Of a DNA stretch of 20,301 nt, positions 1 through 7,326 are shown piece after piece. The DNA lies in NCBI GenBank assembly GCA_039197765.1, contig JBCCTX010000124.1, positions 1-20,301 of the forward strand, in the 5' to 3' direction. Each line of letters begins with the position of its first letter. Position 1 is the stretch's first letter. Source of the DNA: JBCCTX01 sp039197765. GTDB taxonomy: Bacteria > Bacteroidota > Bacteroidia > J057. A program made the position numbers and the translations under genes. The notes under the pieces are model-generated. The model did no database searches. It was given only the letters and a program-made list of their open reading frames with translations, and had not been told where the DNA came from.

Positions 1-312
1 CTCCCGTTTCTTGCGTTCCTGTACAATGCTTTTGGTTATGCGCCAGATATCGTGATCCGCAATAAAAAAGTCTTTCCTTTCTCCTAATTTGTGTTGCTTC
101 TGCGCAAGCTTCCAATTCACTAATTCCCGAAGGTTGATATTCACATTTCCACGAGAAAGCTTAGTCTGTTGCATTACCTCTTCGGTACTCAATCCTTTCT
201 CTGTTGCAAGTAGTAAGGCGTGAATCTGTGCTAGAGATCGAGGTACTCCCCAAGAACTTCCAAATGACCCCCAAGCCTGTACAAACTGCATTTTTGCGTC
301 CTCTAATTTCAT
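1..312 (-). CDS. GbsR/MarR-family transcriptional regulator (partial, C-terminus beyond the left edge)
   Basis: The minus strand is open from an ATG at 312 to the left edge, giving 104 residues that begin MKLEDAKMQF. Residues about 26-85 read as a winged helix-turn-helix: a first helix with PRSLAQIHALLL, a second with STEEVMQQT, a recognition helix with SRGNVNINLRELVNW, then a basic wing. The WG-x-PR start and the S-x-GNV-x-x-NLREL recognition helix are typical of the GbsR branch of MarR (COG1510). Members are cytoplasmic DNA-binding repressors, often linked to osmolyte or envelope genes; the target here is unknown. The gene lies downstream of rpsP on the same strand but is separated from it by a strong terminator, so it probably has its own promoter. 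An 18-bp palindrome sits 31 bases upstream of the start and may be its own operator. The missing C-terminus prevents a finer assignment. Confidence 0.8.
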   Translation of the reverse strand, partial: MKLEDAKMQFVQAWGSFGSSWGVPRSLAQIHALLLATEKGLSTEEVMQQTKLSRGNVNINLRELVNWKLAQKQHKLGERKDFFIADHDIWRITKSIVQERKKRE

Positions 313-342
313 AGAGTATAAACTAAGTATACCGTTCTAAAG

Positions 343-360
343 TTTCAAATAAATTTGAAA
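343..360. promoter_or_regulatory. 18-bp palindrome, candidate operator of the GbsR/MarR gene
   Basis: The sequence is TTTCAAAT-AA-ATTTGAAA, two perfect 8-bp half sites with a 2-bp spacer, in the 130-bp gap between the regulator start and rpsP. AT-rich palindromes of 16-20 bp beside the gene are the usual operators of MarR-type dimers, and autoregulation is common. On the minus strand one half supplies a TTTG that could act as a -33 element, followed after 20 bases by the poor -7 match TAGTTTAT. A second, weaker inverted repeat, GTATA-7-TATAC, lies at 316-332. Operator function is inferred. Confidence 0.45.
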
Positions 361-385
361 AATGAAAAAATTGCCCTTTTTAGTC

Positions 386-421
386 AAAAAAAAACGCTTA
401 ACAAGAATTTGTTAAGCGTTT
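386..421 (-). terminator. Intrinsic terminator of rpsP
   Basis: A perfect 13-bp stem (392-404 with 409-421) with a 4-base loop is followed on the minus strand by a run of nine T. It lies 21 bases past the rpsP stop, so rpsP transcripts should end here rather than run into the regulator gene. Confidence 0.85.
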
Positions 422-442
422 GGATTTCTTTCGTTGCAGGAT

Positions 443-1114
443 CTATTCCGCTGTAGGTACTTCTTCTTTTTCGGCTTCGGCGGGTGTTTCTTCTGCTTGC
501 ACCTCTTCTGCGGGCTTTTCCTCTGCTGCAGGTGCCTCTTCTACAGGTTCTGTAACCTGCTCCGCCTCTGGAGTCGCTTCTGCTACCTCCTCTGTAGCTG
601 CAACTTCGGCTTCAGGAGCGTCCTCAGCCACTGGCTCTACAGCCTCGGCAGGTGCTGCTTCCTCCACGGGTGTTTCCACAACTTCAGGAGCCTTATTAGC
701 TGCACCCGAATGTTGCTTCATGGCAGCGTCGGGAACCTCTTCGAGCGGAAGTCCATGTACAGTTACCTGAATTACTTTCTTCTTCTTTTTAGATTTCTTC
801 TCTTCCCACCATCTGTTAAAGATCCGGTCCATTTCCTCTTCCGACTTCCCTTGCTTAATCAAGGCAAATTTCAAGGTAACGCCAGCATGGCGTAAGAGCG
901 AGCGAACTGTATGTGTAGGCTGAGCCCCTACCTTTAACCATTTTAATGCTAACTCATGATCAACATATACATGAGCGGGATCCTTAATCGGATTGTAGAA
1001 TCCAATCTTTTCAATAAAGCGCCCATCTCTGGGAGCACGAGAGTCTGCCGCCACAATTGCATAGTGTGGGGCCTTCTTTCTTCCTTGTCTTCTTAGTCTT
1101 AGTTTTACTGGCAT
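443..1114 (-). CDS. rpsP: 30S ribosomal protein S16 with long acidic C-terminal extension
   Basis: S16 is a small-subunit assembly protein that binds 16S rRNA. The start MPVKLRLRRQGRKKAPHYAI and the following D-SRAPRDGRFIEKIGFYNP segment are diagnostic. The conserved domain covers about residues 1-85 of 223. It is followed by a basic stretch (KKSKKKKK, about 107-113) and then roughly 80 residues rich in Glu, Ala, Pro and Val. S16 is about 80-90 residues in many bacteria; long low-complexity tails occur in Bacteroidota. The gene appears monocistronic: a promoter-like -7 box lies 52 bases upstream and a strong terminator follows the stop. The rimM, trmD and rplS genes that often accompany rpsP are not next to it. 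Several long open frames on the other strand across the tail are by-products of its repetitive GC-skewed codons. Confidence 0.97.
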   Translation of the reverse strand: MPVKLRLRRQGRKKAPHYAIVAADSRAPRDGRFIEKIGFYNPIKDPAHVYVDHELALKWLKVGAQPTHTVRSLLRHAGVTLKFALIKQGKSEEEMDRIFNRWWEEKKSKKKKKVIQVTVHGLPLEEVPDAAMKQHSGAANKAPEVVETPVEEAAPAEAVEPVAEDAPEAEVAATEEVAEATPEAEQVTEPVEEAPAAEEKPAEEVQAEETPAEAEKEEVPTAE

Positions 1115-1166
1115 TTTGCTTATATTGAAATTCCCATTTAGGGTATCTCCTAATGATTATAGGCGC

Positions 1167-1198
1167 CAAATATACGGGTTTTTGCGAATTTTTCGAAA
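1167..1198 (-). promoter_or_regulatory. Putative rpsP promoter (Bacteroidota type)
   Basis: On the minus strand TATATTTG (1174 to 1167) matches the Bacteroidota -7 consensus TAnnTTTG exactly. A TTTC lies 20 bases upstream (1198-1195), where the -33 TTTG is expected. The box is 52 bases from the rpsP ATG. Confidence 0.5.
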
Positions 1199-1215
1199 TT
1201 TTCTTTCAGAAGATT

Positions 1216-1245
1216 AAAGGCGGCGTGGAAACTTACACCGCCTTT
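1216..1245 (-). terminator. Probable terminator of the transglycosylase gene
   Basis: AAAGGCGG (1216-1223) pairs with CCGCCTTT (1238-1245). After one C-A mismatch, three further pairs extend toward a 6-base loop. On the minus strand the stem is followed by a T-rich tract (TTTAATCTTCT). It lies about 110 bases past the stop of the gene ending at 1357. The U tract is imperfect, so efficiency is uncertain. The rest of 1115-1356 holds only the rpsP promoter. Confidence 0.55.
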
Positions 1246-1356
1246 ACCAATAGAGATTCAGGATAAGATTGGGATGGCTATCAAATGGTAAGGTGAGAAG
1301 TGTTTCTCAATTTACGCATGATCAACCGTTTACAAGCTCCCCATACTGAACCCCAA

Positions 1357-2115
1357 CTAGACTTCGGTTAATTGAATAGCATGGGCTGTGGGAAAAAGGC
1401 GCTGTAGCCTGCGATCGATATCCCCAACTGTTACACGCCCATCGCGGTTCTCATCTAGCCCAGAATTTTGGCGGTAGGACTTTGAAGGTCGCGAAAACAA
1501 CGTATAGCAGGACTCCTGACCACGGGCTTTGGGATATAAAATTCCCAAATAAAGATCTGTCAGGCTTTTGAAAGCCCCATTGCGCTGCTTTACCTTGTCC
1601 AGGTACATATATACATATTCCAGCTGCTGCAGATGGTTCATTTGGCTCAGGCGGTAGGAAGTGATATTCATATCCAATGCCGTAGAAGGCATAAACTGAA
1701 TAAGCCCCACTGCACCACTGCCTTTGTAGTTGTAAACAGAAGCGTCGAATTTCGACTCCAGGTACATTACGGCCATAAGCCACTCTGGCGCTACGCCAAG
1801 CATTCCAGACACATCGCGCACTTTATCTGCAAATTGTGTTGCATCCGGTACGTGGATCTGGGCTTTGTCGAGCAGGTACAACTGCTCGCTAGAACTTCCA
1901 ACGCCTTCGCTTGAGGTAGCAAGGACCTGTATGTGTGTATCAGCAGGTAAAATTCCTTGGGTCGCCAAGCGATAGGTCATAAAATTTGTGCCAGCTACTA
2001 TAGCTGTCAACAGCCCTACCATTTTCAATAGCCTGGGAAACCCCATCGGAATGGATAACACCACATAGCGCTTCCCAGCCTGGTAGGGCCTGGGAAAAGG
2101 TCCATTGTTTTTCAT
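1357..2115 (-). CDS. Membrane-anchored SLT-type lytic transglycosylase with C-terminal EF-hand loop
   Basis: The 252-residue product has about 30 N-terminal residues with basic character, one hydrophobic segment at about 31-47 (LLKMVGLLTAIVAG), then a probable periplasmic part, so it looks like a type II signal-anchored protein. Residues about 90-200 carry a lysozyme-like transglycosylase fold: MAVMYLESKFD supplies the likely catalytic Glu120, followed by GSGAVGLIQFMPSTA, the standard GLxQ motif of the SLT family. Residues 221-232 form an EF-hand loop, DENRDGRVTVGD, with acidic or polar ligands at positions 1, 3, 5, 9 and 12. Such enzymes cleave the MurNAc-GlcNAc bond and release 1,6-anhydro-muropeptides. 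The calcium-site assignment comes from the motif alone. The gene is divergent from a second peptidoglycan hydrolase across a 375-bp spacer. A prophage or tail-lysozyme origin is possible, but no phage genes are adjacent. Confidence 0.8.
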   Translation of the reverse strand: MKNNGPFPRPYQAGKRYVVLSIPMGFPRLLKMVGLLTAIVAGTNFMTYRLATQGILPADTHIQVLATSSEGVGSSSEQLYLLDKAQIHVPDATQFADKVRDVSGMLGVAPEWLMAVMYLESKFDASVYNYKGSGAVGLIQFMPSTALDMNITSYRLSQMNHLQQLEYVYMYLDKVKQRNGAFKSLTDLYLGILYPKARGQESCYTLFSRPSKSYRQNSGLDENRDGRVTVGDIDRRLQRLFPTAHAIQLTEV

Positions 2116-2191
2116 TGGTACAAAAGGTTAATAGGTTTAGGTAATTCTTTGAACGAAGCTTTTTACTTCAAGTCACATATTTTTATCATAG

Positions 2192-2375
2192 TTTTGCTAT
2201 TTTTTTTAACAAGTTGATTTATCTATAGTATAAGGCCGATATAAAAAAAGTATGTCATATTAGCGACATTTTAAACATTTTCCTTAAAATCATCATACTA
2301 TTTGCCATACACTAGTTATTTTAATACTAGGAAAGTATCTAATAGGTTTCAAATTTACTAAAAAAAATAGCAAAA
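2192..2375. repeat. Perfect 17-bp inverted repeat flanking 150 bp
   Basis: The left arm, 2192-2208, reads TTTTGCTATTTTTTTTA. The right arm, 2359-2375, is its exact reverse complement. The pairing does not extend on either side of the arms. The arms lie 76 and 115 bases from the ATGs of the two divergent genes. Possible meanings are an invertible promoter segment, a small non-autonomous element with terminal repeats (no target duplication seen), a pair of regulator sites, or chance in AT-rich DNA, since half of each arm is a homopolymer run. No recombinase gene is in view. Confidence 0.6.
2350..2357 (-). promoter_or_regulatory. Candidate -7 box inside the inverted-repeat segment
   Basis: On the minus strand TAAATTTG (2357 to 2350) matches TAnnTTTG and points toward the transglycosylase gene. 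The nearest upstream TTTTG lies in the right repeat arm at only 13 bases, and the next TTTG at 25, so the usual 19-21 base spacing is absent. The implied leader would be over 200 bases. Confidence 0.25.
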
Positions 2376-2490
2376 TGTATTCCAAATAGGAGAATCAGCC
2401 AAATTTTGTTTACTTATATGAACATTTTGTACCCTTCACTTCATTTGTAACCCTTGTATCTTCACACAAAAGGCTTCAACAAACCCACGT

Positions 2491-3567
2491 ATGAAACAGC
2501 TAAGCATTGAAAGCGAAGGCAGGCCTGTAGAGGTTCTGCAACTCATTCTCTCAGAAAATGGACAGGAACTCTCCCTAACGGGGATCTTTGATGAGGCAAC
2601 GGATATAGCCGTTCGCCAATTTCAACAAGCTCAGAACTTGGTAGTGGATGGGATCGTTGGGAACAAAACTTGGGCAGCGATTTATGAGAAGGCTTATTCA
2701 TTCAAACTAAAGGCAAAGAGTGATTTTTTGCCCGACCATGATTTTATAGCAGAATATTTCCCCAAAAACTGCCTATACCTCCACCATACAGCAGGGGGCG
2801 CACGCCCAGATTGGACCATAGCCTGGTGGAGAAATGACAATAAAGATAAAGACGGAAATTTCAGGCGTCGACGGGTGGGTACTGCTTTTGTAATAGGCAG
2901 GGAAGGATTAGATGGAGGTACGACGTTTGATGGAAAGATTTACCGAGCCTTTAAAGAAGCGCACTGGGCCTACCATCTCGGGGTTAACGAGGGACATACA
3001 GGCCATGGTGCCGACCATAATAAGCAACTCAACCAACAAGCTATTGGAATAGAGATTTGTAGCTACGGCCCTCTTACCCATGATGAAGATACAGGAAAAT
3101 TCTTTTATGAATGGAAAACGGAAGCGGGTATTCAAAGGAGAGAAATTCCCGAAGACCAGGTGTGTACCTTGGAACAACCTTGGAGAGGATTTACCCATTT
3201 TCAAAAGTATACCCCTAAGCAAATTGAGGCCTGTAAAGAACTCATCCTTTCCCTTTCCTATTTATTTGCCATACCCCTCCCTGAAAGAACCTACACACCA
3301 GATTGGTTTGAGATAGATCAAGACGCAAAAGATGGCAAGCCCGGTATTTGGACCCATGCAAATGTACGGCCTGGCAAAAGCGATTGCTTTCCTCAGCCGG
3401 AACTAATTGACATGCTCAATAGCCTGCATGAGGCGGCTAAAGATTTTAAATTAATCCCCGATGACGTAGGCTTCGAAAGTACAGAAACAGAACTTCCGGA
3501 TTTCCCTGTTGATATGCGGGCCATCCAGCATTACACCGTGGATTTGGATGATGCCGAAGGAGAGTAA
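2491..3567 (+). CDS. Peptidoglycan-binding N-acetylmuramoyl-L-alanine amidase (PG_binding_1 + Amidase_2)
   Basis: The 358-residue product has a PG_binding_1 domain at about residues 12-65 (LTGIFDEAT, then VRQFQQAQNLVVDGIVGNKTW). An Amidase_2/PGRP-type catalytic domain spans about 90-310. Likely zinc ligands are a His in LHHTAG (98-99), His289 in WTHANVRPGKSDC and Asp298. The IGIEI segment (186-190) is the conserved core strand. The family cuts the amide bond between MurNAc and the stem-peptide L-Ala. There is no signal peptide or membrane segment: the N-terminus MKQLSIESEGRPVEV goes straight into the binding domain. Export must therefore use another route, or release at lysis, or the enzyme acts inside the cell on recycled fragments, although a wall-binding domain argues against that. 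The last 45 residues are acidic and unassigned. It is divergent from a lytic transglycosylase. Confidence 0.88.
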   Translation: MKQLSIESEGRPVEVLQLILSENGQELSLTGIFDEATDIAVRQFQQAQNLVVDGIVGNKTWAAIYEKAYSFKLKAKSDFLPDHDFIAEYFPKNCLYLHHTAGGARPDWTIAWWRNDNKDKDGNFRRRRVGTAFVIGREGLDGGTTFDGKIYRAFKEAHWAYHLGVNEGHTGHGADHNKQLNQQAIGIEICSYGPLTHDEDTGKFFYEWKTEAGIQRREIPEDQVCTLEQPWRGFTHFQKYTPKQIEACKELILSLSYLFAIPLPERTYTPDWFEIDQDAKDGKPGIWTHANVRPGKSDCFPQPELIDMLNSLHEAAKDFKLIPDDVGFESTETELPDFPVDMRAIQHYTVDLDDAEGE

Positions 3568-3998
3568 AGCCAAATGCTTCTTTCGTGTAGCTACATATAA
3601 TCCACTTGTATCATACAAGGGAAATGTTGACTTTATACTTGTAATTTGCAAGTGTTTATCGCACTATTTTCCTGGATACCTACAATAAGAAAGTCAACTT
3701 GTCCAATCAATTATGCCCTAGGGCTTTTCGGGGATAACATGATACTCATATTGCCAGAAAATATGGTATGGAGCGCGAGATACGAGGATAATTTGGAGGT
3801 AGACAAAAATTTCTCAGACGACATACCCGTAACCGAAAACAGATTCTGGCGGAACTGATGAACAAGTTGAAAAGGACTCATTGAAAACCCATGCATAATA
3901 GTCCAGGCATTTACCCTCGTAAGCTAAGCATGCAGCGTAGTGCTCCTCACATGCGTATGTAGAAGTGTAGATTCAACTCACCACTAACTACCTATAAC
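3568..3998. other. 431-bp intergenic region, possible decayed coding sequence
   Basis: No convincing gene is present. Two small hairpins follow the amidase stop: CTTGTA-3-TACAAG (3605-3619) and ACTTG-7-CAAGT (3637-3653). Neither has a U tract, so they are weak terminator candidates at best. A 70-codon frame (3646-3858) has no recognisable family. Another frame over about 3735-3880 gives a basic peptide with FGGRQKFLRRHTRNRKQ but is broken by stops, which may be the remnant of an old gene. The promoter of the next gene is presumably near 3950 but is not identifiable. Confidence 0.4.
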
Positions 3999-5495
3999 AT
4001 GAAAGCATTACGGTTATTGCTGGCAGTACTCCTTGTAGGATGCTTCTACAGTTGTGAAGAAGATGACATAGGATTGTCAAATTTCCAGGATTCCAGTTTA
4101 GGACATACCGGAGAGACTAACGTACCTGGAGATCAATACAATGAAATCGAGGAAAACCCCTTCATTACCGTCATTGAGCAACCCATTTCAACCTTTTCTA
4201 CCGATGCGGATGGGGCTTCGTATGCAAATGTGCGGCGATTCATCCAGCAGGATCAGTATTTACCTCCCAAAGGAGCAATCAGAACAGAAGAGTTGATAAA
4301 CTATTTCGATTTAGACTATGAATATTCTGACCGCACCCATCCAATCAATCTCAATGGAGAAGTGAGTGAATGTCCTTGGAATATGGATCATAAACTCATT
4401 CGTATCGGAATTAAAGGCAAACCAATCCCCGAGCAGGAACTACCCCCTTCAAATTTTGTGTTCTTAATCGACGTATCTGGCTCAATGGGTAGTGAAGACA
4501 AACTCACCTTATTGAAAGGTGGGTTTAAGAATTTTGTAGATGAACTAGAATCAACGGATAGGGTAGCTATTGTCACCTATGCTGGGTCTGCAGGAGTAGT
4601 GTTAGGATCAACCTCAGGAGACCAGAAAGCGACCATTAAGCGAGCCATTGACGCCCTAGGATCAGGAGGTAGTACAGCAGGCGCAGAAGGAATCATTACG
4701 GCCTATGAAATAGCCCAGGAAAATTTCCTTGAAGGGGGAAATAATCGGATCATCATTGGGACTGATGGGGATTTTAATGTAGGCCCCTCAAGCCAGGAAG
4801 ACCTGGTAAAACTCATCGAAGAAAAAAGAGATTTTGGCATATTCTTGACAGTTCTTGGAGTAGGACGCGGCAATTTAAATGATGGAGCGTTGGAACAAAT
4901 AGCTAATAATGGAAATGGCACTTATGAATACATAGACAACCTAGAGCAACTCAGAAAAGTATTCATTTATGACTTCCAAAAGTTTTACACAATCGCTAAG
5001 GATGTAAAAGTTCAAGTGGAATTTAACACAGAAACTGTGGAAGCCTATCGATTGATCGGATACGAAAATCGATTGCTAGACCAGGAAGACTTTGAAGATG
5101 ATAAAAAGGACGCGGGAGAGATTGGAGCGAACCAGAATGTTACAGCACTTTACGAGATTATCCCTAAAAACGATCTTGCCTTAACATCCGCCCCAACCCT
5201 TAGATCCGTTCCAGTATTTACCATCGACTTCAGGTATAAAAACCCCCAATCAGACTTGAGTGTACCCATGAGTTTAGAAATATTTGACAACGGAAAGTCC
5301 TTTGAGGAAGCTTCGGATTTCCAACAATTCACAGCTGCTGTTGCGTCTTTTTCCATGCTCATCCGGGACTCTGAATATAAGGGAAGCAGTACCTATGAGG
5401 AAGTGTTAAATTGGATGGATAAATCCAGCCTGAATGATAGACATAATTTTAAAGCAGAGTTTCGACAAATAGTCGAGAAAGCAAGAAACCTGTAA
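3999..5495 (+). CDS. YfbK-like von Willebrand factor A domain lipoprotein
   Basis: The 498-residue product starts with a lipoprotein signal (MKALRLLLAVLLVGC). Cys15 sits in a good lipobox. Cys19 followed by EEDD is an alternative that resembles acidic Bacteroidota lipoprotein export signals, so surface exposure is possible. Residues about 52-110 match the N-terminal domain of YfbK-type proteins (ENPF.TV...P.STFS.D.D.ASYANVRR). The VWA domain spans about 150-330 and has an intact MIDAS: Asp158-x-Ser160-x-Ser162, Thr226 in GGSTAG, and Asp256 in GTDGDFN. The C-terminal 150 residues fit the DUF3520 region. VWA domains with a MIDAS bind a protein partner through a divalent metal ion; the partner of this family is not established. 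Both neighbours are functionally unrelated, so context does not help. The coding sequence is intact. Confidence 0.88.
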   Translation: MKALRLLLAVLLVGCFYSCEEDDIGLSNFQDSSLGHTGETNVPGDQYNEIEENPFITVIEQPISTFSTDADGASYANVRRFIQQDQYLPPKGAIRTEELINYFDLDYEYSDRTHPINLNGEVSECPWNMDHKLIRIGIKGKPIPEQELPPSNFVFLIDVSGSMGSEDKLTLLKGGFKNFVDELESTDRVAIVTYAGSAGVVLGSTSGDQKATIKRAIDALGSGGSTAGAEGIITAYEIAQENFLEGGNNRIIIGTDGDFNVGPSSQEDLVKLIEEKRDFGIFLTVLGVGRGNLNDGALEQIANNGNGTYEYIDNLEQLRKVFIYDFQKFYTIAKDVKVQVEFNTETVEAYRLIGYENRLLDQEDFEDDKKDAGEIGANQNVTALYEIIPKNDLALTSAPTLRSVPVFTIDFRYKNPQSDLSVPMSLEIFDNGKSFEEASDFQQFTAAVASFSMLIRDSEYKGSSTYEEVLNWMDKSSLNDRHNFKAEFRQIVEKARNL

Positions 5496-5592
5496 AAATA
5501 TAGCGCTTCAATAGAGAGGTACTACACCATAAAGATTTTCAACTTATTTCTTCTTAAATTGATAGGTATAGAGCTATACTACTGACCAATTT

Positions 5593-7290
5593 ATGAACAT
5601 ACAGGACTACTTTCGCAAGGTACGTGCTGACATTGCACAGCAGGATTACAGCAAATTACGCTCATACGAATTAGACAAGCCTGAGCATTTCAACTGGGTA
5701 GAAGAAATATTCTACCCACTCAATGTACAAGCCTATCCAGATAGCCCTGCATTGATTTGGCGCTATGGGGATCTGCAACGCACGTATAGTTTTCAGGAAA
5801 TCTATCAATTATCCAATCAGTTGCTCAATTTCCTTCGGAGAAAGGGCTGCAAACAGGGAGATCGTATTTATTCTTTACTTCCCCTTGTTCCTGCCAATTG
5901 GGTCAGTTTCCTTACCACAATCAAAGGGGGCTTTATCCTCATGCCTACGGCCACAAATCTCAGCACAAGAGACCTACTGTATAGGTTTGAGACGCTATTT
6001 CCCGAAATTATGATTTCTGATTCGCACAATGCGGAAAAGATTGATGCGGCGGAAGCTAAATTTGGAAAAGCCATCCAGGTAAAAATCCTCACAGATGGAG
6101 AGCGTCCGGGATGGTACAGTATGGAGGAAATTGCAGGGGAAAGTCAAGCGGCAGCAGGAGCTGCCACCCAAGCAGATGATCCCTTTCTCTATTTCTTTAC
6201 CTCAGGTACTACCGGATTGCCTAAAGTAGTCGTTCATACACATTTTACCTATCCTTTTGGCCACTTATCCACAGCTGCTTGGGTAGGCTGCCGACACGGT
6301 GATGTCCACTACAACATCTCCTCACCAGGTTGGGCAAAATTTGCCTGGAGTAGTTTCTTTGCCCCCTGGAATATGGGGGCAAGCATTTTCGCCAACCAAG
6401 TCAATGCCTTTGTCCCTCGAGAACAGTTGGAGGCTATGGTACATTTTGGCGTTACAACCTTCTGTGGCTCTCCCACGGTCCTGCGCATGCTGATCCAGGA
6501 AGACCTATCGAAATACGATCTAAAAATTCGAACCTGCTGTGCCGCAGGAGAGCCCCTTAATCCAGACGTGATTGAAAAATGGCGCCAAGGTACTGGAACC
6601 ACCATTCGAGATGGATATGGCCAAACCGAAACCACCTGTCTAGCAGGAAACCTTCCTGGACAAGCCTTGAAGCCTGGGTCTATGGGTAAACCTACCTTTC
6701 TTTACGATATAGATATTTATGATGAAGCGGGAAAAGCAGTGCCTCCCCTAGAGGAAGGGGTGATTTGCATTTCAAAGAAAGGCCATTCACATAACGGCAT
6801 TTTCACAGAATACCTGGAAGATAAGGAGCGCACGGATAAGGTTTTCAAGTATGGACTTTACTATACGGGGGATAAGGCCTATAAAGACGAGGACGGATAC
6901 ATCTGGTTTGTCGGAAGAAATGATGATGTGATCAAAGCCTCTGCCTACCGCATTGGTCCCTTCGAAGTAGAGAGCGTATTGATCGAGCACGAGGAGGTAG
7001 TAGAGGCTGCCGTAGTTGCCAGTCCACATGAAGTACGGGGAAATGCTGTTAAGGCCTTTGTGATGTTGCGACAAGGCACACAACCCAGCAAGGAACTCGC
7101 TGCGGATATTTTCCGCTTTGCCGAGCAGAGTCTGGCCAAATATAAGGTTCCCCGAATCATCGAATTTCCCGAAGCCCTTCCTAAGACCATTAGTGGAAAG
7201 ATTCGCAGGGTGGAACTGAGGGCCAATGAAGCCCAAGACAAAATCAAAGCCGTTCAAAAGGAGCACGAATACTTTCATCCAAAGTATTAA
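5593..7290 (+). CDS. Acyl-CoA synthetase (AMP-forming), acetyl/medium-chain type
   Basis: The 565-residue ANL-superfamily enzyme activates a carboxylic acid with ATP to an acyl-adenylate and transfers it to CoA. Visible motifs are the phosphate-binding loop TSGTTGLPK (203-211), the DGYGQTETT motif (340-348), the hinge region YTGDKAYKDEDGYIWFVGR with NDDVIKASAYRIGP (424-456), and the A10 motif PKTISGKIRR with the likely adenylation Lys536. The YGQTE form and overall length resemble the MACS/AcsM group more than AcsA acetyl-CoA synthetase (usually about 650 residues). Substrate chain length cannot be read from the sequence. A DUF1330 gene follows within about 40 bases and is probably cotranscribed. 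No typical ribosome binding site precedes the ATG. Confidence 0.92.
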   Translation: MNIQDYFRKVRADIAQQDYSKLRSYELDKPEHFNWVEEIFYPLNVQAYPDSPALIWRYGDLQRTYSFQEIYQLSNQLLNFLRRKGCKQGDRIYSLLPLVPANWVSFLTTIKGGFILMPTATNLSTRDLLYRFETLFPEIMISDSHNAEKIDAAEAKFGKAIQVKILTDGERPGWYSMEEIAGESQAAAGAATQADDPFLYFFTSGTTGLPKVVVHTHFTYPFGHLSTAAWVGCRHGDVHYNISSPGWAKFAWSSFFAPWNMGASIFANQVNAFVPREQLEAMVHFGVTTFCGSPTVLRMLIQEDLSKYDLKIRTCCAAGEPLNPDVIEKWRQGTGTTIRDGYGQTETTCLAGNLPGQALKPGSMGKPTFLYDIDIYDEAGKAVPPLEEGVICISKKGHSHNGIFTEYLEDKERTDKVFKYGLYYTGDKAYKDEDGYIWFVGRNDDVIKASAYRIGPFEVESVLIEHEEVVEAAVVASPHEVRGNAVKAFVMLRQGTQPSKELAADIFRFAEQSLAKYKVPRIIEFPEALPKTISGKIRRVELRANEAQDKIKAVQKEHEYFHPKY

Positions 7291-7326
7291 AGATGCCCTT
7301 TGAAGTCCCCTTCAAAAACTAATGTA

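Larger units (their letters stand above)
2116..2490. other. 375-bp AT-rich divergent intergenic region rich in inverted repeats
   Basis: This spacer separates two divergent peptidoglycan-hydrolase genes and has no convincing reading frame. It contains a perfect 17-bp inverted repeat (2192-2208 and 2359-2375). Between its arms are two shorter ones: ATGTC-8-GACAT at 2252-2269 and CTAGT-9-ACTAG at 2312-2330. Promoters for both flanking genes should lie here, but only one clear TAnnTTTG box is visible, on the minus strand. Confidence 0.7.

Noticed and set aside
420..895. Two overlapping plus-strand frames of 116 and 153 codons, Ser/Ala- or Cys/Phe-rich
   Set aside because: They are antisense readings of the low-complexity acidic tail of S16; the composition is a by-product of repeated GAA/GCA/GTA codons, and no start context or family is seen.
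2174..2212. A sigma-70-like promoter on the minus strand, TTGTTA-16-TATGAT, before the transglycosylase
   Set aside because: It matches the E. coli consensus, but Bacteroidota sigma factor recognises TTTG/TAnnTTTG, and AT-rich DNA gives such matches often. Recorded here, not annotated.
1357..3567. Prophage or phage-lysis cassette
   Set aside because: Two peptidoglycan hydrolases alone do not make a prophage: no holin, structural, integrase or packaging genes, and housekeeping genes lie on one side. Kept only as a possibility in the findings.
3646..3858. 70-codon plus-strand frame after the amidase
   Set aside because: No family, no ribosome binding site, and an overlapping antisense frame of equal quality; treated as noncoding.
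6787..7278. 163-codon minus-strand frame and an overlapping 100-codon frame inside the acyl-CoA synthetase
   Set aside because: Both are antisense to well-conserved catalytic motifs of the synthetase; no recognisable protein.
7300..7326. TTG start for the DUF1330 protein
   Set aside because: The nine extra residues (MKSPSKTNV) are not part of the domain, and an ATG follows at 7327. A TTG start has no supporting ribosome binding site.
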